In this document: one piece after another, positions 36,254 to 45,614 of the stretch | Layout of the letters: the number at the start of each line of letters is the position of its first letter | Numbering within the stretch: position 1 is the stretch's first letter | From: Streptomyces colonosanans | Lineage (GTDB): Bacteria > Actinomycetota > Actinomycetes > Streptomycetales > Streptomycetaceae | Assembly: GCF_001866645.1 (NCBI RefSeq) | Contig: NZ_MLYP01000025.1 | Location: forward strand, 1 to 49,904 | Reading direction: 5' to 3' | DNA: 49,904 nt | The notes under the pieces: generated by a model | What the model was told of the DNA's origin: nothing | What the model saw: only the letters and a program-made list of their open reading frames with translations | Database searches by the model: none | Translations under genes and position numbers: made by a program

Positions 36254-37849
36254 ATGAGTGACTCTTCTGCCAGCACGCAGGGTGCCTACAAACCGGTGTT
36301 CACCGCCCGCTCGGGGCGGCTGGCCGCGCTGCCGCGGCTGCTGTCGCTGGACCAGAGCGGCGAGCTGACCAGCGCGCACGTGAAGCTGGTCGCCACGGCC
36401 GTGGGCCGCTCGGAGCGGGCGGTGTGGCGGTGGGTAGCCACCGCGCGCACCACCGGCCACGTCGATGCGGCGTCCCGGACACGGTTCAGCGTCACCCCGG
36501 AGCTGCGGCGGCTGCTGGTGGTGTGGGGAGGCAACGCCTCCGCCGTGCACCGTGAGTTGCAGCAGCGGGCCCTGGCCGATCCCCGGCTGCCTGCGGCCCC
36601 GTCGCTGTCGACGATCCACCGGGCGCTGCGCCGGGACCTGACGCCCGGGGAGCGGGCCGGGCTCGCCAAGGGGGAGGCCGCCCGGCGGGCCTTCGACGTG
36701 TTCGGGCAGCGCCCTCCCACGCACCGCAACGCCGCCTGGGAGGGCGACCACAAGTGTGTGCCCGTGCGGGTGTTGCTCGAGGACCAGCTCGTGCAGCCCT
36801 GGGTGACCTGGTTCATCGACTGCCACACCAAAGTCGTCACGGGGGTGGCAGTGACGCCTCACGCACCCAGCGCGGATGCGGTGCTGGCGGCCCTGCGGAT
36901 GGCCCTGGACCGTGCCGAGCCCTTCGGGCCGGCCGGCGGCCTGCCGGGCCTGATCCGGGTGGACCGCGGCAAGGAGTTCCTGTGTGCCACCGTGGCCTCG
37001 GCCCTGGGCGCCTTCGCCGTGCCCGTCGTTGATCTCCCGGCCTACAGCCCGCATCTGAAGGGCACCATCGAGGCGCTCAACGGTGCGGTCGAGGACATGC
37101 TGTTCGTCTCCATGCCGCGCTACGTGCACCGGCAGACGCTCACCGGCGGCCGCACCGCGGATCCGGACGAGCCCGCGCTCTCCTTTGAGGCGTTCGTGGA
37201 GCTGCTGCTGAAGTGGGTGCACTGGTGGAACACCGAGCACCAGCCTAGGGCGCTGGGCGGCCGCACCCCGATGGAGGCGTGGCGCTGCGACCCCACTCCC
37301 CTGCACAACGTTGCCGCCGAACAGCTGGCCCATTTCGGGCTCGAGGACGACGGACGCACCCGCACCATCACCACGCAGGGCGTGCGGTGGCGCAACCGCC
37401 ACTACATCGCCCCCTGGATGGTCGGCCAGGCCGGCGTCCGTGTCGCGGTGCGCCACCTGCCCCATCACGACATGACCATCGAGGTCTTCGGCCTGGACGG
37501 CGCGTACCTGGGCAGCGCCGTCCTGGCCGAGGCGGCCAGCGAGGAGCAGGTCCGCAAGGTCCGCAACGCCCGCACCGCCAAGGCGCGGCGGCTTCGCGCG
37601 GACATGAAGGCCGCGGCGCGGCTGCGCCGCGAGCGCTTCGAGGCCGTCACCACCGCCGCCCCGCCCGAGCGGCTGGGTGCGCTGACCGAGGCGGAGGCCG
37701 AGGCAGAACTTGCCGACTCGGCCGCCACGGACCTGCGGCGGGCCGATCCCGACTACATCCCGCACCAGCCCGTCCCGGACGGCTGGGCCCGCCCGATCCC
37801 ACCGGCCGCGGACGGGCCGGAAAACGACACCCCCGAGGAGAATGCGTGA
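36254..37849 (+). CDS. TnsB/TniA/MuA-type DDE transposase (531 aa)
   Basis: The N-terminal 130 residues hold helix-turn-helix segments (SAHVKLVATAVGRSERAVWR; SLSTIHRALRRDL). The integrase core has Asp165 in AAWEGDHKCVP, Asp237 in LIRVDRGKEF and Glu273 in HLKGTIEALNG, the complete DDE triad. A Mu-type C-terminal beta-barrel follows (MVGQAGVRVAVRHLPHHD ... VFGLDGAYLGSAVL), then a helical, acidic tail likely to contact the AAA+ partner. Its stop overlaps the next start (GTGA). Confidence 0.85.
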   Translation: MSDSSASTQGAYKPVFTARSGRLAALPRLLSLDQSGELTSAHVKLVATAVGRSERAVWRWVATARTTGHVDAASRTRFSVTPELRRLLVVWGGNASAVHRELQQRALADPRLPAAPSLSTIHRALRRDLTPGERAGLAKGEAARRAFDVFGQRPPTHRNAAWEGDHKCVPVRVLLEDQLVQPWVTWFIDCHTKVVTGVAVTPHAPSADAVLAALRMALDRAEPFGPAGGLPGLIRVDRGKEFLCATVASALGAFAVPVVDLPAYSPHLKGTIEALNGAVEDMLFVSMPRYVHRQTLTGGRTADPDEPALSFEAFVELLLKWVHWWNTEHQPRALGGRTPMEAWRCDPTPLHNVAAEQLAHFGLEDDGRTRTITTQGVRWRNRHYIAPWMVGQAGVRVAVRHLPHHDMTIEVFGLDGAYLGSAVLAEAASEEQVRKVRNARTAKARRLRADMKAAARLRRERFEAVTTAAPPERLGALTEAEAEAELADSAATDLRRADPDYIPHQPVPDGWARPIPPAADGPENDTPEENA

Positions 37850-38619
37850 GCGGCGACATGGACTACGGCAGGCTGCCCGCAGAGGACGAGGACCACTTCC
37901 ACCGCCTCGATGCGCATCTGGTGGCCACCGACACGCTCATGACGACACTGGACGACGTCCAGGCGACGATCGACGCCAAGGCCATGATGGTCGCCTACGG
38001 AGCGGCCGGATACGGCAAGACGATGTCGGTGAACTCGGCGCTGCGCAAGATCGCCCCCGACAACACCTACCGCCTGGAGCTGCGTTCGGGGCCGACCCCC
38101 CGCGACATCCGCCACGGGCTGTTCCACGCCCTGGGGCTGCCCGGGGAACCGCCGACCCGGCCGATCGAATTCGACACCCTCCTGAAGGAGACGCTGTCGC
38201 AGACGTTCCGCGTGCTGGTGTGCGACGAGGCCCAGTGGATGGGCCGCAGCTCGTTCGAGTACTGGCGCCACCTGTGGGACGACCGCAACACCGACATCGC
38301 GGTGATCTTCGCCGGCGGCGACAACTGCTACAAGGTCCTCAAGCGTGAACCGATGCTGGCGTCACGGATCTTCATCTGGCAGAAGTTCACGCGCATGCCC
38401 GAGGACGAGGTCGTCGCCACGCTGCCGGCGTTCCACTCCCTGTGGGCCAAGGTTGCCCCGCAGATGATCCGCAACATTGACCGGGCCGCGGCCCACGGCA
38501 ACTTCCGCAACTGGGCCACCATCACCAAGCACATGCTCAACGGCATGAAGATGAAAGGCCTGACCGAGGTCAAGCAGGACCTCGTCAACTGGGTGTACAG
38601 CAAGCTGGGCGGCATGTAG
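37846..38619 (+). CDS. TnsC/TniB/MuB-like AAA+ target-selection ATPase (257 aa)
   Basis: GTG at 37846 follows GAGGAG and overlaps the transposase stop; ATG 37858 is an alternative. Walker A is YGAAGYGKTM (Lys58) and Walker B RVLVCDEAQW (Asp127, Glu128). VIFAGGDNCYKVL carries the sensor region, and KFTRMPEDEV plus a C-terminal helical lid follow. MuB/TnsC-type proteins bind target DNA as filaments and stimulate the transposase. Two strong hairpins follow the stop, so these two genes probably form one transcript. Confidence 0.8.
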   Translation: MSGDMDYGRLPAEDEDHFHRLDAHLVATDTLMTTLDDVQATIDAKAMMVAYGAAGYGKTMSVNSALRKIAPDNTYRLELRSGPTPRDIRHGLFHALGLPGEPPTRPIEFDTLLKETLSQTFRVLVCDEAQWMGRSSFEYWRHLWDDRNTDIAVIFAGGDNCYKVLKREPMLASRIFIWQKFTRMPEDEVVATLPAFHSLWAKVAPQMIRNIDRAAAHGNFRNWATITKHMLNGMKMKGLTEVKQDLVNWVYSKLGGM

Positions 38620-38624
38620 CAACG

Positions 38625-38664
38625 GCCGCGCATGCGCGGCGGCCCGGCGAGCCCGGGCCGCCGC
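38625..38664. terminator. Overlapping palindromes after the AAA+ gene
   Basis: A perfect 16-base palindrome (38625-38640) overlaps a second hairpin with 12-base arms 38636-38647 and 38653-38664 (loop CGAGC). The two structures are mutually exclusive because they share bases 38636-38640. They lie six bases after the AAA+ gene stop and upstream of the third gene, so they act as a terminator or as a switch between alternative folds. Confidence 0.5.
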
Positions 38665-38745
38665 CACAACCTTGCGCGCCGTACGGACCAGCCTGGCGCC
38701 TGGCCGGTCCGGGGCGGTGTGGCGGCGCGCGGCCGGGAGAGGGCG

Positions 38746-39765
38746 GTGGCAGTGGCGTACAGCGACGTGACGATCGTGGTGGACGAGCCGGACGACCTGT
38801 TCTACACCCGGGCGGCGCTGCACGCCCACCGGCCCGCAGAAGGCCGCATCACCGTGCAGCCGACACCGGCCAGCGCAAGTCCGGCCGCGCTGGCGCACGA
38901 CATGCTGTACGCGCTGGGCAAGCGGCTGGCCCCCGGGCCCAACTCCCCCGATGTGTGGCTGGACTCGGTGAACGCGGCCTGGCTCGCCGCGGCTGCCTGG
39001 GGTGTCGCGATGGGGGTGCGGCACGTTGTCGTGCCCCGGGCCCACCTGCTGACCATCCGGCGCATCGACCAGCTGCTCGCCTGGCATGAGTCGACGGGGG
39101 CCCAGCTGACCCTGCTGTGGCAGAAGGCCCCGCGCGGACTGCCGCCGGCGCTGGCCCGCGTGGAGCGCCGTATCAGCGGCCGGGACCGGTTCGAGGCGCT
39201 CCTCGCCGAGCCGGGACCGATACCCGCGCCCCCGTCCTTGCCTCCCGCTCTCCCAGCGACGGCGATGGCGGTGGCTGCGAGGCAGTCATCCGCCCCGCAG
39301 CCGCGTGGGACCCGGGCGGCGCCGAAGAGGCCTCACCCCTGTGCCGGTGCACTGGCGACGGCTCAGTTGGTCCAAGCCGTCCCTGCCATCGGGGTCGCAT
39401 CTGAGGGGTCCGCCGCTCTGGCCGCTCTCGTGCACCCGCTTATCGCTGGAGCGCTGAGTGTGCTGGCCTTCACCCAGACCGGCCTGGGCAGCCTGCGCTT
39501 CACCCGCGACCTCGACATCTCCGGCGACGTCTGCGTCATCAAGCTCCACGGGGCTGGCCATCGGCACTGCCCTTTGCATGCCGTGCCTGCCTGGGCACGC
39601 CCGCTACTGGCCGGCGCCCGCGCCCACCACCGGCTGATGGCCCGCTCGCCTAGGGAGAGCGTGTTCTCCCCTGTCATGCTGGCCGAAGCCCGGCATCTGC
39701 GCGCGCACGCCGGACGTCTGCCTCAGCTCGACTTGTCCCTGCTCGCCGGCATCCTCGTCCCTTGA
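38746..39765 (+). CDS. Unknown third protein of the transposition module (339 aa)
   Basis: GTG 38746 (VAVAYSDVTIVVDEPDDLF) is preceded by GGGAGAGGG. The N-terminal half has an alpha/beta look (VTIVVDEP, VWLDSVNAAWLAAAAWGVAMG, HVVVPRAHLLTIRRIDQLLA). A Pro/Ala-rich linker spans about 195-245. The C-terminal part is helical and carries HRHCPLHAVPAWARPLLAGA. The cysteines are too few for a TniQ zinc finger, and I recognise no family. Its place directly after TnsB/TnsC-like genes suggests a targeting or accessory factor, or simple cargo. Confidence 0.55.
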   Translation: MAVAYSDVTIVVDEPDDLFYTRAALHAHRPAEGRITVQPTPASASPAALAHDMLYALGKRLAPGPNSPDVWLDSVNAAWLAAAAWGVAMGVRHVVVPRAHLLTIRRIDQLLAWHESTGAQLTLLWQKAPRGLPPALARVERRISGRDRFEALLAEPGPIPAPPSLPPALPATAMAVAARQSSAPQPRGTRAAPKRPHPCAGALATAQLVQAVPAIGVASEGSAALAALVHPLIAGALSVLAFTQTGLGSLRFTRDLDISGDVCVIKLHGAGHRHCPLHAVPAWARPLLAGARAHHRLMARSPRESVFSPVMLAEARHLRAHAGRLPQLDLSLLAGILVP

Positions 39766-39856
39766 GCCGTGCGCAGCAGTCGCCCTGCGCCAAAGACGCG
39801 GCAGCGTGTTGATGCCGTGTTCGCAGCAGGCCACCGGCTGGAGCAGGAAGGCCGGG

Positions 39857-39874
39857 GGCCGGGCACGCCCGGCC
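39857..39874. terminator. Convergent terminator hairpin
   Basis: An 8-base-stem hairpin (arms 39857-39864 and 39867-39874, two-base AC loop) lies between the plus-strand gene ending at 39765 and the minus-strand JetD-like gene ending at 39917. It could stop transcription from both sides. Confidence 0.4.
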
Positions 39875-39916
39875 CGACCCGAACCTACCTGCTGGCCGCT
39901 GCCCGCTTCTGGGAGG

Positions 39917-41335
39917 TCAGGAACTGCCGGACACGTGCACGGCTTTCAGCAGACCGGGGAGTGCGGGGAGGACTTCGTCGTAGAGCGTCTCCTGTTCGCA
40001 GCCGTGCCCGTCGGTCCGGGCGATCTCTTCGGCCAGGTCGCGCAGGGCCTCGATGCCGTCGCACGCCAGCTGGGCGGCGAGCTTGCGGTTCTCCTTCAGT
40101 TTCGTGGGCTCCTGGCGGTACTTGGTGCCGCCCCGGTAGAGGTCGACGCTCATCGCGACGGGTGTGACGGGCCGCCCGATGCGGTCGGCGAGGTTGCCGA
40201 TGATGCGGATGCCGTGGGCGTCGAGGTCGCCCCATGCCGCAAGGGGCAGGCCGTCGAGGCCGCGGAGGAATTCGGCCAGGCCGTCGGTCGCATAGCCCTT
40301 GCCCCAGATGCACAGCCAGGTGTCGGCGATCTCCGGGATCTTGCAGACCTGTTCGAAGGTGTCCTCGTTCTCGACCAGGAAGACGCCTCGGGCGTCGCAG
40401 GAGATCATGCCGAGGGCGCGGACACCGCGGGCGGGAAGCGCGAGCCAGGGGTGGCAGGCTGCCGCGTCGGCGATGACGGTACCGACGCGCCACTGCAGGG
40501 GGCCACGGATGCGTAGTTCGGTGTCGGCCTTGTCGACGGCCTGGTCGAAGGGGATGCCGATCAAGTTGGAGAAGGCCTGCTGCCGAGCGGGGGTCCAGGC
40601 GCTCTTGGTGTCGCGCAGGCTGCGTCCGGCGAGCTCCTTCGCGGTGATCTTGCGTGGTGCGCCTTGGGCGGGCCACCAGACGCCGGCGGCCCGGATGGCG
40701 ATCTCGTATACCCGCCAGTCCTCGGCCCTGGTGGCGGTGTCTTCGGGGATCTTCAGGACCCGGCCGGGCGGGGTCGTGGCCAGCAGGGCGTGCTCATGGG
40801 CGAGCTCAGGGATGCCGGACATGATGTCGAGGAGCTCGCGGTGCAGGTCCTCGGGGTGCTGGCGGCCCTGGAGTTCGGCGAGTTTGTCCTCGGCGAGTTC
40901 GGCCCATGACCGGGTCAGGGTCCATGAGCGCGGACTGTAGCCGGTGGCGTTGACGACGTCGCAGCGCAGGATGACGGCGCCGCAGCGGATGAGGTCGGCC
41001 ACGATCTGCCAGGCGTTGTCGCCGAGGTCGGCCTGGATGGTGGGCCAGCGTTTGGCGGTCTTGGTCTGCAGGACTTTGATCAGTTGTCGGGTGGTCAGGG
41101 TGGGTGGCGGGTCGTAGGGGCTGACGGGATGGTCGGCGACAAGGTCGACCTGCCGGGGGCTGACACGTCGTCGGCGGTCTCGGGGGACGCGCACGCGGAT
41201 CGTGTCGTCGCTGTCCTTGGTGATGCGCGGCAGGGTGACGGCGGTGATGCCTGGCGGCAGGTTGCGCAGGGGAACGGTCTCGCGGCCGTGTGCCTCGCCG
41301 ATGAGGAGTGGAGGTTGGGGGGTGAGGTCAGGCAT
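39917..41335 (-). CDS. jetD: JetD-like Toprim nuclease of Wadjet-type operon (472 aa)
   Basis: The C-terminal half has the topoisomerase-VI-A-like Toprim features of JetD/DUF2220: FLVENEDTF with the catalytic Glu (about residue 322), IWGKGYA, and AWGDLDAHGIRI (Asp-x-Asp about 370-372). The N-terminal half contains winged-helix segments (LTTRQLIKVLQTKTAKRW; LGDNAWQIVADLIRCG). In Wadjet systems JetD cleaves plasmid DNA trapped by the JetABC SMC motor. ATG 41335 overlaps the JetC stop by eight bases. Last gene of the five-gene operon. Confidence 0.75.
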   Translation of the reverse strand: MPDLTPQPPLLIGEAHGRETVPLRNLPPGITAVTLPRITKDSDDTIRVRVPRDRRRRVSPRQVDLVADHPVSPYDPPPTLTTRQLIKVLQTKTAKRWPTIQADLGDNAWQIVADLIRCGAVILRCDVVNATGYSPRSWTLTRSWAELAEDKLAELQGRQHPEDLHRELLDIMSGIPELAHEHALLATTPPGRVLKIPEDTATRAEDWRVYEIAIRAAGVWWPAQGAPRKITAKELAGRSLRDTKSAWTPARQQAFSNLIGIPFDQAVDKADTELRIRGPLQWRVGTVIADAAACHPWLALPARGVRALGMISCDARGVFLVENEDTFEQVCKIPEIADTWLCIWGKGYATDGLAEFLRGLDGLPLAAWGDLDAHGIRIIGNLADRIGRPVTPVAMSVDLYRGGTKYRQEPTKLKENRKLAAQLACDGIEALRDLAEEIARTDGHGCEQETLYDEVLPALPGLLKAVHVSGSS

Positions 41336-44300
41336 GGGCGCGTCCTGCGGTGATCCAGTCTTCGGTGACTTGGGTGCGGGCGCCGTTGCTGTCGAAGGCC
41401 CATGCGCTGGTGGGCTGGTTGATGATGTCGGCTGCTGATGCGTGGACGAACCACAGCAGTTCCCCGCAGACGTCGGCGGCGTCGGCGAGGACGCTGTCCT
41501 GGCAGGTGCCGAGGATGGTCAGGTGCTGGTCGCGTGCGACGTCGCGCAGGGCGGTGAGCATGTCCTTGCGGTTGACTTCCCCGAGGCTGTTGCCGAGTTC
41601 GTCCAGGATCAGGACTCTGCCCTGGGTGTGGGAGTCGGCCAGGAGCGCCGCGAGGACGAGCAGGATGGCGTGCACCTTGACCTGGGCGCTGTTGGCGTTT
41701 TCTCGGTAGGAGACGTATCCGCCGCTGCGGGAGCGTTTCCATCGCGGGATGACCTGCCACTGCCAGTCCCCGGCGCCCTGGGGGCGGACGCTGATGTGCT
41801 CGAGTTTGGCTCCGTGGCCGTCGCTGCGCAGGTCGAGGTCGTGGAATGCGGCGCTGATCTGAGCGAAGAGGCCGTCGAGGTGCTTTTCGATCATGTCCTG
41901 GAGGGTTTCCAGGTTGCGGGCGCTGGTGGCGACGCCGTCGGTGAGTTCTGCGATCGCCTGCTGTCGGGCGTGCTGGTCGTGGGTGATGCGCGCTGCGGCG
42001 ACCTCGTCCTGGTCCCGATGGCCGGCGAGGCGGTTGTCCAGCGGGGCTGCCACGTCGGCGAAGGTGAGGGAGGGGAGGCTGGCGGGATCGGTGTCGGCGA
42101 AGGACTGCATCATTTCCTGGCCCGTGCGGAGGTCTTGGCTGACATCCGCGCCCGGGGTGCCGTCGACGCCGTAGTGCTCGTAGGCCCGGCGCAATTGGTC
42201 TTCCGATTGTCGGCGCAGGGCTGCCGGCCGGGAGGAACGGGTCTGGTCCGATGCCTGGTCCAGGAGGCGGGTGGCGTCTTCGAGGGTTGCGCCCCACTGC
42301 TGCTGCCACTGGGATGCGGCGACCTGCTCGCGCTGGCGTTCGAGGGCGGCCAGGTTGCGCTGGCGTTCCTTGAGCGCCTTGCCGGCCCCTTCCAGGGTGA
42401 GCTTTGCGCTGGTGAGGAGCTGCTTGTGGGAGGCGTGCCGGGCCACGGCGTCCTGCCAGACCTGCTGGAGCTCCTGCTCGTCGCGAGCGGCGTTGGCGGA
42501 ACGGCCGGCGAGATCGTCAATCTTGGTCTGGAGGCCGATCTCCTGGGTGCCAAGGTGCGCGAGTTCTTCAGCCGCCTGGGCAGCTGCGTGCAGGGTCTGG
42601 GCCAGGGTGAGGGCAGCGGTGGCCGCGGTCATGGCTTCGGTGGCCGCGGTGCAGGCGTGCTCGGCGGCTGCGAGGTCGGCACGAGCCTGCCGGAGTTGGG
42701 CTTCGCGTCCGGCCAGGGCAGTGGGGAAGCCGCCGGTCACGGTCAGCGCCAGTGCCTGGTCACGGACGGCCAAACCGTCGGACGAGGGAATCAGGCGCTG
42801 TTGGAGGGTGGCGAGGAAGCGGGTCACGTTCAGGATGCTGTGAATGCCCTCAGGCAGGGCTTTCTGCCCGGTGTCGGAGGAGATGATCTGGGCGCCGGGC
42901 AGAGCGGCATGCAGCAGGCGGCGGGCCGTGTCTTCATGCTCGGGTTCGACGACGATCGCGTCCTGCCAGGGGGCCAGACGCGGTTCCCACTCCGGGCGGG
43001 CGGCCTCGTCCACGTTGAGCTGGTCGAGCAGGCCGTGCGCACGGATGCGGTGTTCGCCCAGCAGATCGATGGCGCGGCCGGCTTGACCGCTGCGGCCCTG
43101 CTCGACGTCGTGCAGGTGGGTGCGAGCACGGGTGACGGCGATCTCGGCTTCGTCGCATTGCAGCTCTGCCTTGGCGTGCTCGCGTTGGCGTTGGTCCAGG
43201 CGGGCGGCCGTGGCGGTGCAGTCGCTGCCGTCCCAGCCCTGCACCGCAGGCAGCAGGGTGGCTCGCCGACTCCGCAGCATCGCCTGTTGCGTAGTCAACT
43301 CCGTCATTTTCCTGGACAGTTCGCCGACAAGTTGTCGGGCGTCGGACCATGCCTGGTGGGCTGCGCCTCTTTGGGTGGCAAGTTCTTCGGCGGACCCGAG
43401 CAAGTTCAGACGGTCCTCGGCGTCCTGCACCAGGACCGCGGCTGTCTCGGCGGCCTGCCTCTCCTCCTCCACGAGCGCGGCAACGCGCTGGTCACTGTGG
43501 TGGGCGTCGCGGTAGGAGGCCGCGAGGTAGCGGTGCCATACCTCGTGGCCGCGCTGGAGGGCGAGGCGGGCGGTCTCGCGGGCGCGCACACCGCTCATCA
43601 CCTGTTCTTCGGCGAGCAGTGCCTGGGTGTGCTCGGTCTGGGCCTTCTCGAGGCTGATCCGATGCTGCAGGGCCTGGCCGCGCAGGTCGTCTTCCTCCTC
43701 CAGCAGGGGGGTCATGCCTGACAGGGCGATCAGGGACCGGCCGATGTCGTGGGGCTCCATCTCGGTCAGCTGCTGGCTGAGCAGTGAGGGCACGGGCGGG
43801 CGCAGGGCGGTGTCGAGGTAGGTGAGGCAGCGCGGGGCGGTGCCGTAGAGCTTCTCGGCCATGGCGCGGGCGGACAGGAGCTGGCGGGTGCCCAGCTCGC
43901 GCCACAGGGCGTCGGCCTGGATGCTGCGCTCGTGATCGGTGGGGGCGTCGGCGACGTGCAGGCCTTCGGTCCAATTGGCCTGCAGGTAGGGGGTGGTGGT
44001 CGCGATGCGGACCCAGACGGTCAAGGGGTTCGCGGCCGGTTCGTTAGGGTGGGCGAAGACGCCGACGATGTAGCCGTGGGTGACCGGGGACGCCTGGTGA
44101 GCCTGGTCGACGCCTGCTGCGTCGGGGCGGAACAGGATGCCGCTGGCGTGCCGGCCCCCGTTGGTCTCCAGGCGCCACTGCGGATCGGCCAGCAGCAGGG
44201 AGACCGCGATGAGGAAGCTGGTCTTGCCGGAGCCGTTCGAGTCGTCTTTGGGGCCGAGACCGGAGACGGCGATGAAGGTCTCCGGGACGATCGGGACGGC

Positions 44301-44399
44301 GTGTGCCGTGAGCCGGGCGATGTCGAAGGCCTGGACAGCGATGAGCTGGCGGTCGCCGACGATGCCCCGGGACGGGTCGGAGGTGGGCGGGGGGGTCAT
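41328..44399 (-). CDS. jetC: JetC-like SMC/MukB-type ATPase (1023 aa)
   Basis: Walker A is SGLGPKDDSNGSGKTS (Lys59). About 700 residues of Gln/Ala/Glu-rich coiled coil follow, interrupted near 430-520 by a hinge-like globular part (WQDAIVVEPEHEDTARRLL). The C-terminal head has YRENANSAQVKVHAILLVL, Walker B GRVLILDELGNSLGE (about 928-940) and GTCQDS. The usual LSGGQ signature is not obvious. It is expected to pair with JetA/JetB-like subunits as a loop-extruding motor on circular DNA. ATGA overlap with the JetB-like gene. Confidence 0.75.
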   Translation of the reverse strand: MTPPPTSDPSRGIVGDRQLIAVQAFDIARLTAHAVPIVPETFIAVSGLGPKDDSNGSGKTSFLIAVSLLLADPQWRLETNGGRHASGILFRPDAAGVDQAHQASPVTHGYIVGVFAHPNEPAANPLTVWVRIATTTPYLQANWTEGLHVADAPTDHERSIQADALWRELGTRQLLSARAMAEKLYGTAPRCLTYLDTALRPPVPSLLSQQLTEMEPHDIGRSLIALSGMTPLLEEEDDLRGQALQHRISLEKAQTEHTQALLAEEQVMSGVRARETARLALQRGHEVWHRYLAASYRDAHHSDQRVAALVEEERQAAETAAVLVQDAEDRLNLLGSAEELATQRGAAHQAWSDARQLVGELSRKMTELTTQQAMLRSRRATLLPAVQGWDGSDCTATAARLDQRQREHAKAELQCDEAEIAVTRARTHLHDVEQGRSGQAGRAIDLLGEHRIRAHGLLDQLNVDEAARPEWEPRLAPWQDAIVVEPEHEDTARRLLHAALPGAQIISSDTGQKALPEGIHSILNVTRFLATLQQRLIPSSDGLAVRDQALALTVTGGFPTALAGREAQLRQARADLAAAEHACTAATEAMTAATAALTLAQTLHAAAQAAEELAHLGTQEIGLQTKIDDLAGRSANAARDEQELQQVWQDAVARHASHKQLLTSAKLTLEGAGKALKERQRNLAALERQREQVAASQWQQQWGATLEDATRLLDQASDQTRSSRPAALRRQSEDQLRRAYEHYGVDGTPGADVSQDLRTGQEMMQSFADTDPASLPSLTFADVAAPLDNRLAGHRDQDEVAAARITHDQHARQQAIAELTDGVATSARNLETLQDMIEKHLDGLFAQISAAFHDLDLRSDGHGAKLEHISVRPQGAGDWQWQVIPRWKRSRSGGYVSYRENANSAQVKVHAILLVLAALLADSHTQGRVLILDELGNSLGEVNRKDMLTALRDVARDQHLTILGTCQDSVLADAADVCGELLWFVHASAADIINQPTSAWAFDSNGARTQVTEDWITAGRAHA

Positions 44400-45046
44400 G
44401 ATCTGTCATGCACCTCGTGATCAAGAGCAGTGGCCGTCGGCGCGGTGGGGCGGGCGCGGCGCCGGCGGATCGATTCGGCGAGAGCACTGTCGGGATCGGC
44501 GAGCAGGATCAGCTGTTCGAACAGTTCGGCGCCCACAGCCGGCGTCAGCCGCAGGAACTGGTGGCCCAGGACGTAGCCCGTTCTGGTCCGGCGGACCAGG
44601 TCGGCGTCGGTGAGGCGCTGCAGCGCGCTGGTGAGAACGACGTCGGACACCTGGCAGCCCCTTAGCTGGTCCCTGGGCACGGGGGTGCCCTGGGTCCACA
44701 GCTGCTCGGGCAGGGCGGTGCCGGACGCTCGGGGAATGGCGACGCTGAACAGCAGGATCAAAGTGAGGACGGCGCGGTCGTCGCGCGGCAGGACTCCGAT
44801 TCCTTCGTGCGCCAGACGTTGTCTGATCTCGTCGGTGTAACCGGAGAGGTAGCCGCCGCCGACCGCGAGCAGGGTGCGTCCGGATGCGGCCAGGACCTGT
44901 TCCACCACGATGCGCAGCGGGATCTCGGCGAGGGCACGGTAGTGGACGGATGGTACGGGGATCACGGCGGTCTCCACGGCGCAGACCGCCGCTCGGACAT
45001 CGGCCCGCCGGTTGTGGGACAGGGCTTGCAGTGCCGGTACGTCCAC
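44396..45046 (-). CDS. JetB-like (MksE/DUF4194-type) winged-helix subunit (216 aa)
   Basis: GTG 45046 (VDVPALQALSHNRRAD) follows AAGGGGTGA; a longer frame to 45106 lies in the preceding gene. Helical segments are followed by a winged-helix-like end (VSDVVLTSALQRLTDADLVRRTRTGYVLG). Size and position directly before the SMC gene fit JetB/MksE, the subunit that binds kleisin and SMC heads. Assignment rests mainly on context. The start lies four bases beyond the stop of the 187-residue gene. Confidence 0.55.
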   Translation of the reverse strand: MDVPALQALSHNRRADVRAAVCAVETAVIPVPSVHYRALAEIPLRIVVEQVLAASGRTLLAVGGGYLSGYTDEIRQRLAHEGIGVLPRDDRAVLTLILLFSVAIPRASGTALPEQLWTQGTPVPRDQLRGCQVSDVVLTSALQRLTDADLVRRTRTGYVLGHQFLRLTPAVGAELFEQLILLADPDSALAESIRRRRARPTAPTATALDHEVHDRS

Positions 45047-45050
45047 GGGC

Positions 45051-45614
45051 TCACCCCTTCCTCGGAGCGGGCAGGATGTCGTAGCCATTGCGCAGTTCGG
45101 CCACATCGCGCTCGGACCACAGCGCGACCATGGGGCCGAGGCGGATCATGCCGTCGCCGACGTCTGCCGCGAGGTGTCCGCAGGCGCGCAGGAACCGCAG
45201 GGCCGTCAGGAAGTGCCCGGTCTGCCCCAGCACGGCCGCGCCGTCGCGGGGCGCGAGGGTGTCCTGGAGAGGAGTCAGGGCGGCGAGGACGTCCTGCTGC
45301 GAGGCGGGTTGTCCCGGGTACAGCGGCTGGCTGGGGTCGGGCCAGCAGTGGCGGATGCAGCAGGCCAGGGTGAGCAGGCGGACGGGCGAGGCGGTTCGGT
45401 GGACGTCGCTGTCGCCCAGCGAGCCACTTGCCGGTTCCACATCGGGAGCCCAGCCGGTCATCAGCTCCTGGGTCCCGTCGGGGGTGACGACATCGACCAG
45501 CTGGCGCTCCACATCGTCGGCGGCGCAGCGCAGCTGGGTGAGTTCTGCGCGGTCCGCCGGGACAGGGACCGTGCGCAGGGCTCGGGCCCGTGCCAGCAGG
45601 TAGGGGTCACTCAT
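45051..45614 (-). CDS. Extra small protein of the Wadjet-like operon (187 aa)
   Basis: ATG 45614 overlaps the JetA-like stop by eight bases. The sequence is mostly helical (YLLARARALRTVPVPADRAE; VRLLTLACCIRHCWPD) and ends in a winged-helix-like part (FLTALRFLRACGHLAADVGDGMIRLGPM). Standard Wadjet operons have four genes, so this is an additional subunit, or one of two JetB/MksE-like winged-helix proteins. I recognise no named family. Co-translation implies a stoichiometric partner. Confidence 0.55.
   Translation of the reverse strand: MSDPYLLARARALRTVPVPADRAELTQLRCAADDVERQLVDVVTPDGTQELMTGWAPDVEPASGSLGDSDVHRTASPVRLLTLACCIRHCWPDPSQPLYPGQPASQQDVLAALTPLQDTLAPRDGAAVLGQTGHFLTALRFLRACGHLAADVGDGMIRLGPMVALWSERDVAELRNGYDILPAPRKG

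Larger units (their letters stand above)
36254..39765 (+). mobile_element. TnsB/TnsC-like (Mu/Tn7/Tn5053-type) transposition module
   Basis: Three co-directional genes: a Mu/TnsB-type integrase-fold transposase (36254-37849), an overlapping TnsC/TniB-like AAA+ protein (37846-38619) and an unknown protein (38746-39765). The first two genes are the minimal core of Mu, Tn7 and Tn5053-type elements. Element ends, target duplications and a TniQ/TnsD-type targeting protein were not identified, so the coordinates cover only the genes. Confidence 0.55.

Noticed and set aside
41442..43721. Long plus-strand frame (759 aa)
   Set aside because: Antisense shadow of the JetC-like gene.
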